Assembly (NCBI RefSeq): GCF_047663525.1
Contig: NC_092594.1
Location: 32,969,001 to 33,033,000 of the forward strand
Direction of reading: 5' to 3'
From: Anas platyrhynchos
Taxonomy: Eukaryota; Chordata; Aves; Anseriformes; Anatidae
Length of the DNA stretch: 64,000 nt
The translations under genes were made by a program, and so were the position numbers. This document shows, one piece after another, positions 1 to 10,900 of the stretch. Position 1 is the stretch's first letter; each line of letters starts with the position of its first letter. The notes beneath the pieces were generated by a model. That model worked only from the letters and a program-made list of their open reading frames with translations. It did no database searches and had not been told where the DNA came from.

Positions 1-2118
1 AACAACCCCAGTTCTTTCAGCCTCTCCTCTTAGATCATGTTTTCTAGGTCTCTGATCACTCTTGAAGTTGAACCTGTGGTAATATGTGTTACACTGAGAA
101 AAAGGAAAATTGACTCCTACACAAAATTTACCATGAAGCTCGGTGACAGGGGACTTGTTTGAAGAGGTTGCCTTTGTGTGATGATTGCTTTGGTTGTTTT
201 TGTGGTTGATTTTTGCATTTTGTTTTGTTTTCTAATGCCAAAATACATGTCTTTATTCTTCTTTGTGACATACAGTGTAGGTGCCCCAGAACAAGGAGTA
301 TTACATTCCTTGGTGATAAAACATTTCAGATTTGGGGACAACAGGTATTACGGAAGGCAACGTACTTATGCCAGTAATGGAAAACACAGCCCTACCAGGA
401 CTTAACTTAAATTGAGATAAGCGGTATTTGTGATAATTTAAGCAGAAGGTTAAGTTATTTTTAGAAACATGAGCAAAATACTGCATTGAAAATGGATTTA
501 AGGGAAATATATCACTTTTGTAATTGCATTATTGTGCTGCAATTCAGTCTCTCTTGGAAAACAATATACAAATATAATGTATACTGAGAAATGCCTATGG
601 TTCTACTAAAGTGTCAACAAAACTGAAAACAATAATTCATTTTAGAAATGCCATGTTCTTTAAAACCAAGCAAATGAATTCATTAATTAGTCCATTCCCA
701 CAATAAGATTCACATGCATAATAGCAGAATGTCATTTATTTCTATTCTCCAAAGGTATACAAGGCCTTTTTTTTCCAGGAAAAGGTTCTAAAATAACTTG
801 TCTATTCACCAACATTACCTGAGCAAACAGCACTATCTGTGAAACTTCGGGTACCATGGCATGGAAAAATTTTACTCAGAACTTAACTTAACTAGGCTTC
901 TGTATATGATTCTTATCCAGAAGAAAGATAAGACATAATAAGAAATGATAAATGCTGGGAAGATAAGGCTGATGGAAAAAAAGTAATCAAATAATGTATT
1001 TCTTGTTGAGGACACAAAAGGTCTTTCAAAAATTTTTGTTGAGCATGACGCATTAAACATATAAAACGTTGCCCAAAAATAACACAGCAATGGGTCATGT
1101 AAAATGAAGTCACCAGAGGTTTTTTTGCCTCTAAATTAGGCAAATTATGATGTTGTCAGTTTTGCAGAAAAACTCTTCAGAAGAAAGACTCATAAGGTCT
1201 TCAATGTTTTTAGATTTTTAACTCCAAAAGAATTTTAGAGATTTTTTGATAAAATAGCTCATAATCTCTGGTGAGCTTAAGAATACAGTGTCATCTAACT
1301 CATCTCCCCTAATACTAAAGCCCTGCAAAGTAAAACAAACATTTAATTGTTTGAATCCTTTAAAAATATTTTGCATGAATTTCAATTTTCCTTTTAAAAA
1401 TACATTTCACTTAGAAGACTGTAGCTGACAAATAATTACTGAAGTGGTCAGCACAGACCTGTGTATGACATTGCCATGCTAAAATTTATCAGAATATTAA
1501 TCATGTATACTGGCAAGACTAAGACTTCCGGACTTCCACTTTGACAACTGATTAGAGCCAGTAGTTTAAAAGCTTACGGGTAAGAAAAAGTTCATGGACA
1601 TAGGTTACCAGTTCCGTATTAGTATCAGTCTGATATAAATGTTCATATTTGCATTAATCTTTTCTACCAGCAATATCTGTGCTGCCCTAAATTACTATAT
1701 GGCTCTTCCTTGTATCTGTGAGATCATTTTAAGACTACGGTATCCAGTCCGATAGTTACTTGTTCCCCAAACTATGGGAGGAAGTAAAAAACAGAACTGC
1801 AGCCATTGGTTTAATTGCCTTACAGTTCTGCAGGAACAGGGCCAGTGTACTTGTAAATCTTCTCAGAAAAAAATAGACAATATAAAACCTACTTGTGAGC
1901 TTCCAATTCTGTGTGGAACACGAACGGCATGAACAGCTCATAAATGATTTGTTTGGGTGTAAAACCTATTTGGTCTATAGTCACCTCTACCATTCTGTAT
2001 GAACAAGGGTCACTTCTGTGTCTATTCCCACAAAACCAGATCCTTCTAAGCAGCCTGTGTACTTAAAAATAGTTATCTACAGAAAGCACACAGAGGGAAG
2101 CCTGCCAGATCTGTTTTG

Positions 2119-2142
2119 TTTTTTTTTTTTTTTTTTTTTTTT
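2119..2142. repeat. Homopolymer T24
   Basis: Uninterrupted run of 24 T on the plus strand. It could be a simple microsatellite or the poly-A tail of a minus-strand retrocopy lying to its right; see findings. Confidence 0.9.
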
Positions 2143-2343
2143 GTAACTTAATACCCAGAAACAGTGAAAACAGGTCATGGGTTCCCTAAAGAGAGGCTCC
2201 CATCAAATGGTCACTGAGCACTACAGACAATCATCTTCTACCTTGAAAAACTCTTTGACTGCTTTCTTGTCCCCATACTGCAAGAAAATGTGGTAGAAAA
2301 ACTAGTATCCTGACAATCACACCACAGCAGGCATATGTATATG

Positions 2344-2377
2344 AAATGACAACACTTCTGAAATGACAACACTTCTG
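2344..2377 (+). repeat. 17-bp exact tandem duplication
   Basis: The unit AAATGACAACACTTCTG occurs twice head to tail, 2344-2360 and 2361-2377, without mismatch, which indicates a fairly recent slippage or duplication. Confidence 0.92.
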
Positions 2378-4552
2378 CATTCATAAACAGAAGAGTTTTT
2401 CCATTCTTCGTCTCCTGGACCACTTTTCAACTTGTGACCTGGTGGTGCAAAGCCATTATTAACCACCTACCTGACATAACAGGAGTAAATGGCACAGAAA
2501 AACAAGTGGCTTAAACCATCTCCGCTTCAAAGAACTCAGTGGTGGCTGGTAGTTGTTCTTCGTCGTTCAAAGCTCTCACAGGTGCAGAGCTGTTCGTGTT
2601 GCAAGGCCAAACGTGAACTTTTGCTTCCTCTTTGGTCTCTGTGAGTCTGTCATAAAAAGCAGACCTCTTTTGCCATTTGACAAGTCTCCTCCTTAAATGG
2701 AGCCCAAGTTCAGGGTATCCTGTACCTACTTAGGTGCAAGTTTTAACTGGGCGTAGCAGTTAGTGATAGTTCTTTTGGAGATCTGGCTCAAGAGAAATAC
2801 AGGCACCACCTGCTCTGTGGGACCCCACAGTATATCCCAGCTGTGTCCTGGCTACCTATCAGGATGAGACCAGGGATCCACATTTGCATGCAGAAAGCTA
2901 AACCTTGGCATGCCAGCCCAAAGGAAGGCACCCTGTGCTGCCACAGGACCTCTCCACTGTGCAGGATCAGGAATGCAAGGCACACTGGGGGTGCAGCCAC
3001 AGCGACTACAGGGGCTCCACAGAAAGAGTAAGATGTGAAGTGGCAGTGAACAGACACCTTTCTAGCTGCCAGCAATCTTGTTGCTGATGTTGCCCCTGCA
3101 CAACTGATGATCTCTGTAATTGGGCTGGAAATCCAGTATAAGTTTCTGGCAGTGGCAGCTCTGACATTGCTTTCACCTTGAAACCATTCTTGGGTTAGGC
3201 AACGGCTCCTCTCTAACTACTGTTTGCCTTCCTAATTCCCCTATTAAACCAAGTGAACTCACTCTTATGATAAACACCCAAATGACCGCATCATGACAGC
3301 AGTCATTATTAGTTACATCAGGCCATTGCAAAGCCTTTCTATCACAAGCAATGCTTATGTCTCCAGCAACATTTCTAGTCTTAGTTTCTTAGAAAGGTCT
3401 AAAACCATTTTGAACGCCATAAACATCAGTAATAACTTCTCAATTGCTGTAGCTTTTACTCTGAAGGTGTTTAGGTTATCCAGTGGTAAGCAGCTAAACA
3501 AAACTTCTGAACGGTAATGAAGGGAAATCTTCACGGAGGAGCTCACATGGACAATCATCAGAAACACTGCTCCAAGTTCTTCAGCCACCACAGGACCTCT
3601 TGAATGTTAAAGTAAATGTTGTAGAGCCAAATACTTCATTGTGGTCAACTGGTTTATAGATACTTTGACCTAAGATGGCTGCTCATTGGGACTGATAAAG
3701 CTGGGAACATTTGAAGGGTTGTCCTGTAAAATGAAAAAAAGTGTTTCCCCTCTACATTGGTCCGTGTTAGTGTGAGGGGGCATTTATTCTCTCGGAGTCT
3801 GCAGGTACTTAAATCCAAAAGGTGTTTTTGTTTGTTTTCTTAGTACAGGAGTTAAATGTGCAGTTAATACTTAATACTTGCTCATCACATTTTGTGATGA
3901 AACACAAAAAAACACCACCACAGAGACACAGATGTGACGAAATGCCTTTTGCTTTTCTCTCTACACTTCGAGTTGTGGGCTCTAAACCCGTGCCCTCCCA
4001 GCAACTCCAGGCGCTCAGCACAAAGGCCACCATCTTCGGGGGACCTCTCCTGAGGAACCCGGGGCCGGGGCGGGCCCTTGAGCCCCGGAGAAGCCCAGGA
4101 CGGGCACCCCGCTGTCCCCTCACGGTGCCTGGGCGGCCTTTTCCTCCCCGGCCGCCCGGAAAGCAAACACAACACATACACAGAGCCCCTGGAGGTGGAG
4201 CACGGCGGCACCCTCCATTTTGGGGGAGGGCAGAAGCCCCAACCCCGCAGGCAGCAGCCGGGCCGGAGCCCTCTCAGCTCAGCCTGGCCTCATCCCGCTG
4301 GGGCCGGGCCGTGCTCCCGGCCGGGCTCGGGGACAGAACCGGGCCTTGTGGCTGCCATCTCGGCCCGGCGGGGCGGAGTGAGAGGAGGAGCCGGGGCGGG
4401 CCGTGCGACAAAGCCCAGTGCGCAGCAAGCTGGTGACCAGGAAGCACAACAGCGCCGGGCTGCCGCGGGGCGGGCGGCGGGCGGACCCCAGCTCAGCCCC
4501 CGCTGCCCCCCAGCTCCCGGGGCCCCCCGGGGCTGGGAGCCGAACCCTGCCG

Positions 4553-4577
4553 TGCCCTGCCCTGCCCTGCCCTGCCC
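4553..4577 (+). repeat. Pentamer repeat (TGCCC)5 in CpG island
   Basis: Five exact tandem TGCCC units. The opposite strand reads GGGCA five times, a four-plus G3-tract pattern. It probably varies in length between individuals and may lie in the 5' leader. Confidence 0.9.
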
Positions 4578-4665
4578 AGCCGGGGGTCGGGGCGGCTGCG
4601 GAGCGTGCGGGGGAAGGAGGGAGGGCGGCCGGGCTGCCGCTAAGCCGCTTAGGGCCGGGGCTGGC

Positions 4666-4719
4666 ATGAGCCTCCCCGGCGGGGCGGCTGCGGGCTGCGC
4701 GCTGCGGCGGGGAGGCTGA
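4666..4719 (+). other. Candidate upstream ORF of 17 codons in RNF11 5' leader
   Basis: An ATG at 4666 (G at -3, A at +4; moderate context) opens MSLPGGAAAGC and closes with TGA at 4717-4719, 89 bases before the RNF11 ATG. It matters only if the transcript starts upstream of 4666, which I cannot show. Confidence 0.4.
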
Positions 4720-4808
4720 GGGCGCCCAGCCGCCGGCGGCGGGGTCCGGCGGAGAAGGCGGAGGGGAAGCCCCGCTCCCGAGGGCCGGGGGGTGGGAGGG
4801 GGTGGAAG

Positions 4809-4931
4809 ATGGGGAACTGCCTCAAGTCCCCCACGTCGGATGACATCTCGCTGCTCCACGAGTCGCAGTCGGACAGGGCCAGCTACGGGGACGGGGCTGA
4901 GCCGGATCAGGAGCCGCCGCCGCCATATCAG
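4809..4931 (+). CDS. RNF11: RNF11 coding exon 1
   Basis: Encodes residues 1-41: the acylation signal, the di-leucine motif and the PPPPY motif. It ends on a whole codon (CAG, Gln41) directly before donor GTACGG at 4932. It lies inside the CpG island. Residues 26-30 read YGDGA, where I recall mammals having FGEGT, so the linker varies while the motifs are kept. The exon's true 5' edge (start of the 5' UTR) cannot be set from sequence. Confidence 0.97.
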
Positions 4932-7900
4932 GTACGGGGGGGAGGGGGGGCGGACCGGGGCCGGGCCGGGCTCCCCGCGGGGCCGGCTCTGCCCCCTCGG
5001 TGCCTTCGTCCCGGTGCCGGGCAGCGAGCTGAGGAGCTCCCGGTCCCTGAGGCCGCCCCCCCGGGGGCCGCTGCTTTGTTCGGGCCGGCCTCGAGGCTGG
5101 GGGGGGGCGGCGAGATCCCGGCCCTAATCGCCCAGGGGCCGGGGCCGGGCCCGGAGGGGGAGGCGAGGGCCCGCGGGGGGGAGGCTCCGGGTTTCGGCTC
5201 CGGGTTTCGGCTCCAGAAAGGAGGACCCCGAATTTGGGGCAGTGCCGCTTCCTTTGTTGTCCCTGCCCGGTGACATCACTGGCTGGTGCTGCTCGTTTCT
5301 CGGTGCTGGCGAACGGGAGGCCACAGGCACTTGCAGGAGAGCTGCTCTTTGTCTGGCTCTATTTACTCCAGCCTCTGCTCCGCGCTTATTTTTAGCCGGG
5401 GCTGATCCGTAGCGAGGAACTTTTTGTAATCCAGTAGATCCTATTCCCTTCGGCTGCCGGGGGGGGACCTGGAAGGGGTGGTTTTCCCATTGGATTTTCT
5501 GTCTGGAAAGGATATGTTAATGCACATCTTGATGAGTAACCGGGGAGGGAGAAAAATGCTGGGTGTTTTCTGTATTATAGCCCTCACAGGAGAGGGTAGC
5601 GATGCAGAATCCCAGTGCCAGTAGTAACCAGAAGCCTGTTTTTGACCTCTGTTCAATGCGATGGCTCCCCAAAAAGGCAGCTGGACTTGTGGTTGCACTC
5701 ATCCACTCCTGGTGATCTCCATCCCCGTATATAAAAACATATATGGCGTTAAACAGGCCCTCTGAAGGCTGCACAGCACTAAAAAAAAAAAAAAAAGAAG
5801 AAAACAATACAAGGAAGAATGTCGACAGTATAGCTGCACGTTTTATTCGAGTTTTAAGTGTCTTCCTATCTGAAAGGGTGGAATGGGATAGATCAGTGAA
5901 ATCTAAAAGAAATGACTGCTTGAGACACAAATTCTGGAGGGTGGCTTGAGAGCTCCTTATTGTCAAGGGTGGGAGTCGTTCAGTCGTTGCAGACCTTGAC
6001 GTATAATTAACAAAATTGCAGGAAGTATTTAACTGGGTAGACGTGTAATCTGCGAGTGCTTTACAAGCTCAAGAATTACAGCTCTGATAGGAAGTCCCTT
6101 AAGTGCTCAAGAGGAGCCACATGCGTACCAGTCATCGGTGATGCAGGGGGACAGCGCTGGTATTGCTTGGCACCGCGTAGCTGTTTGCTTTGCACATGTG
6201 CAGGAGCCTAACATTTAGAAGGAATTTCCCAAGATGGGTTATTTTTCTCTGAATTCTGAACTGTCTGACCAATAAAGTGTTTGACAGCAGATTAATATTT
6301 TTAAAGGTCGTGTTGTTCTAAGCTAAACCTCATTGTCCATTCTGTTTAGGAATGCATCGTGTTTTTGTTACAGCGTGGACAGCCAACTTGGTATGTTGAT
6401 TTTTGTTGCGTTTGCATCTGCGATTTCTGGGAAGACTTGGAAAAGTCTTTCAAAAGAAAAAAAGCTGTTAGCTCTTGTGAGAGTTGAGAAATCCCATTTT
6501 GCAGGCCTTCTCACGTCACCTTCAGTGGTAGATAAGCAGACATCTTCCTCAGCTGCTGGTGTTGTGGTTTTTTAAACAAAGAATTTGTACGTAGGTGTGG
6601 ATGGTTGACTGAGAAAACTGTAGACAGTAAAATCAGTGAACTTTCAGACCTCTGTTATTGAGTAAGTGCATTCATACCCAAACTTTCCGCATTTGAATAG
6701 AGCAGTCTAGCATTAAGTGATGTGCACACAGGTGTTTGGCTGTCCTGAATGGCACCGCTATCCAAAAACCCCATACATGAATCTACCAATTGCTAGACCC
6801 TCACTGTAACATGGTGTTTTGTGCCTCCTCGTCAAAATTCAAAGGTTCTTGTTCCATAAGTCTTAAACCACAGTGATTTGTGACTTTAAAAAGAGACATT
6901 ACTTACAATGTTGTGCAGTATTTTGTGCACTTCAAGGTTAAGGGGATTGATAACTTTGAATTGTATCAGGCCTAATGCACAGGCCAAATGCTGAACTTGG
7001 AGGATTCCTTGTGCTCCATTATTGCTGTTGTGGCTGCAGTAGCTTATGATCTCATTTTAACTTCCAAATGGCAGCTTGGATTCAGGGTTACAAATGGGAA
7101 TGTAGGAGTTCTGTCCTTATGTGTGGTAAATACTTATTTCACAATGTTTTAACCAGAGTTAACATGTACATGAGAACGTACAGACCTGAGGAGGGAAGGT
7201 GAGGAAGAGGACAAAGTGAGTTTGAAAACTTGTTTGTGGCAATTGGAGAGTGCGCAAGAAACTGGAAGATTAAAACCTAATTGCTGGAGCTTTAGTCATG
7301 AAATAGACGTATTTTGGTTTGCTTCCTTTGGGTTTGCAGCAGTGATGTGCCAACTTCCTGAACAGCTCTTGCAAGGTATGCAAGTGAAGAGAAGGAAGCT
7401 TGCTGATGAAGAGGTAAAGATACAGTAGAGAAGGACTTGTATGTCTCTTTTAACTCAAGTCTGTGTTATTCTGACACTTAAAACATGTTAAATTGCCTGG
7501 CACGCTTGTGCTGAGGGCATCCATATGGGAATCTAGTTAAGCCATAATTTTTTCAGGTGTTAACTTCTAACAGCAAAACGCGCTTCCAATAGTCACTTCA
7601 TTATTGCATGTCAAATTTACTTTATGATTGAGTGATATCAGATCACTCAGAAATAAAATTTCTGCTTCCAGAAGTTAGATTGAAAATTGGATTGTCATTG
7701 TAATGACATAATGAGGAATATGCCTTCCATTCAGAGGCTCTGCATATACCTGTCTGCTGTCAGTGCACCGTAAGCTACAGGAAGAAGGCTTCAGAGGGAA
7801 AACATCTTTTTAAATAGCCATCCAGATTTATGAGAAAGAGGTCCATGAGGACATCAGCCATTTTCCAGAGCATCAAGCTTAAAGGCTAACATGGGAAATA

Positions 7901-10900
7901 ATTAAAACACATACAAAAGAGTGTGTTTGTATGTGTTGCGGGGAAAAGGAAACTATTTTAAGAGTTGACCAGCATTTTCACAGACAGAGGCTGGTTTTGG
8001 ATGCCTCCATTTTAGAATCCTGGAATTACAACTGTTTTTCTAAGTGCTGAGCACATGCAACTCCATTTCTAACCGGTGAATCTGATTAGGAACAAGTTAG
8101 CTTTGGTTTTGTTTCTTCTCAAGTCCTCAAAATTGCGTGTGCTTTCAAGTTTGTTTTTCTTTTCTGTTTGACTTCTTCGCCATCTGTTGGCAATATGCCT
8201 TCTGTTTTTTCCACAGAAGTTCACTGTTTTTTTTCCTAGTTTCTCTTTACTTCTAGCAGTTCTTCCCAAAGATTTTATTTTGCAGAACAGATGTGCAACT
8301 TCTCTTAATCCTTGTCTCGTATTTCTGTTCTTAAATAGTTCCTTAGCTGCAGAAAACAATTTCAGAGTTTATAGAGCTTTGGAATGTGTTCAGTAAAGTG
8401 CAGAATGCATCTTTTCTACCCAAGTTTCTAAAAGGTACTACTGTTGACAACATACACTGCAATATTTTTATATATATATTTTTTAAATATATATAACACT
8501 TGCTAAATTAATAAGCTAAAGGCATGAGAAATAAGTGTAAGTTCTTGGTATTGATACTGAACTCATAAAAGCATGTTTGAAACATTGATAGGGAAGATGG
8601 ACTGATAAAATGTTTCACCCCTTTATCTGAGGAGATCCAAAGTTAACTTTGGTGCTCAGTACTACCCTGCGTTGTCTTGGAGGCCCAGATAAAATATTCC
8701 AGTGGGTTTTTATTTTTGTTTTTTCTCATTTGAGGGATTCATTTAAACCTTTTGACCTGGATAGTCACTTGTTTAGGATGTAGGCACAAAATGAGAGGAG
8801 AGATCAGAAACATGAGCTTAAGCCAACGCTGTGTGCCCATAATCTTCCAAAAGCTGTTGGTGACAGCAGGTTTTGAAAGCACAATTCAGGCTGTCTCATG
8901 GCTTCCCCTAAATTGAGGTTGCTGCAATATCCTCTGTGGGCCTGCTCTGTGAAATGAGCATCACTGGCATGCGCTGTGCTCTTGTCCTGGTCCCTCTGTC
9001 CTGCAGCACAGCGGTCTGTGCCCGAGGTGCCCTGTGCCCCCCTCCCAGTGCCTGGTGCAGTGCAGGAGATGTGGCCCTGCAGCGTTGCTCCTCTGAGAGC
9101 CTGTGAAAGTGCTCAGTCTGAAACTTTTCTCAGTATAGTCTGCTCTGTTTCTGTCTGGAATTTGACACTGTGGATGCATGTATTGGGTGTACTTTGCTCA
9201 AAAGAACAAAGCTTTTATTACTCTCTCATCATAACTTATGTACAACGTTGCACTGGAACTGTTGGTGTATATCGGAACGGCATAAAAGGAGGAAAGATGC
9301 GATGGAAAAACTCTGCATAACGAGCGCTAGCCATGGAGGAAAGAACAAAACCCAACCAACTAGAAATTTCATGTAAGAGAAATGTGTATATTAAATATTG
9401 CACATGCAGTCTTATCATCTTCTCTGCTTGTCCTCCACATCTTGCTAAAGATATGTGTATGAGTTACAATTTAGTTGGCAAAATACTGATGTATCCCCCA
9501 ATTCCTCATTCTGGTGGAAACTTCAAGGGGGTGCACGCAGGGGGTGTCGGCCTGTTTACATGTGCCTTCTGACATCACGGGTGTAGGTGGCCATCAGCTG
9601 CAACGAGAAGAGCGATGGAGGAGCTGAAGCTTAGGATTTGCTGCACGGAGGAGAAATGGTAGAGTAAGGCGGTGTTGTGTTGTTTACTTCTTTTTCAAGA
9701 ATATGATTGCTTAGGCTGCCTTACATAACTTGTTTTCAGAAATGAGCAAGTGCTATATTAATATCTCTAACTGTGAAAGACCGAGCACTGAATGGTGAAG
9801 TCAGTTCTGGTAGACTGTTGTGATACAGCTTGGACAGCTGCATTGGGAAAACCTGGGATTCCTCGGTATCTGACGGGGCTGTTCTGGTAAATTGTGTGCA
9901 TGTGCAAGCAATAGCAAACGGTTTTGCTTTAAATATCTGTAGAGGGATATTCAATTTATTCATGAAATATATGTATGAAATAGAAATGAAATAAGCGTAG
10001 TAATGAAATACATATATTACGAACTCTGTGGTTCATAATAGCATTCAATATAATTTCATTATTGAGCAATACGCTGTGCATGTCTGAAGAACTTAGCAAG
10101 TCGTGTAGATAACTTTGTTGCTACTAATGAGTACTAGATAGAAAGTTTTCCGTGGGTGGTGAGTGTGGAAACTCCTTTCTGGGCAGTATTTATTTAAAAC
10201 AAAAAAATTGTGCACCTGTATTTCCAGTCTTAATGCATGGTGGTTTCAGGTAGGCTGCCAGGCTGGCTGAGCGCTGCTGTCTTCATCTTGCTAGTGAAAG
10301 AAGCTGAGGGGTAGGGATAAGGGGAGGAGGGGCAGAAGGGCAAATCTGAAGATAAAGGATACCAGCTGGTATTGCAAAGCTAGATAATTTTTTTTTTTTT
10401 TGGTGTAATAATAGTGAAAGTAGCATTTTAAAATTGTTTTTAATGGATATTCTAATGAGCATTGGCTGAATATTGGAGTTCTCTGCAGCTTAAAATAGAT
10501 CTCAGACTCCGGTCAGTTATAAATACCCGTTGGGCATGGCTAGAAGAAATGGGATGTGTATGCTGACGTTTGAGTTCTGTGTTAACACTTCCTAATTATG
10601 AATATTGGAGTCAATTTCTAGCCTACTGTAGTTGAGTCAGCAATCGGCAAGGATCTGTCCCTAACCATTTGGCCAGGAGGTTTTGCAAGAGGAATTCAGA
10701 AAAGAAGATAATGTGTTTATAGCCCCATCTGACGGGATGCTGGTCGCTGCATTGCACGTGTTTCCCCAAGGAACGTCCAAGTTGGACCAAGCTCTTAGGC
10801 AAGGTCTGTCCCTGTCTGCTGTGTCACTGCTCATCACTTTGATGAAGGAAAGAGGCTTGGCTTAATGAACACTGTCAGAGACCCTGTTAACGTTTCTAGG

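Larger units (their letters stand above)
1..3989. other. Upstream flank of RNF11, no gene supported
   Basis: AT-rich DNA. Reading frames on both strands are short and have no recognisable protein pattern or splice structure. It contains a 24-T run and a 17-bp tandem duplication, listed separately. An unannotated noncoding transcript or enhancer cannot be excluded. Confidence 0.7.
3990..5330. promoter_or_regulatory. CpG-island promoter of RNF11
   Basis: A sharp rise in G+C and in CpG density begins near 3990 and fades near 5330, surrounding exon 1. GC boxes (GGGGCGGG) lie at 4067-4074, 4393-4400 and 4467-4474. No TATA box stands at a sensible distance from the ATG. YY1-like CCAT cores occur at 4030-4036, 4213-4222 and 4354-4360, and AAGATGG overlaps the start codon. 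This is the profile of a TATA-less, broadly expressed promoter. The exact transcription start cannot be placed. Confidence 0.88.

Noticed and set aside
3822..4436. 204-codon plus-strand frame entering the CpG island
   Set aside because: The first part is AT-rich and the second GC-rich with no conserved motif; most likely a chance frame.
4078..4719. Long plus-strand frame of about 213 codons across the CpG island
   Set aside because: Opens without an ATG, is dominated by Gly, Pro, Ala and Arg as expected for GC-rich DNA with few stops, and has no domain pattern.
4290..4859. Minus-strand frame of about 189 codons antisense to RNF11 exon 1
   Set aside because: Same GC-driven lack of stops; Pro/Arg/Ala-rich low complexity, antisense to a certain exon. 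Not support for a divergent gene.
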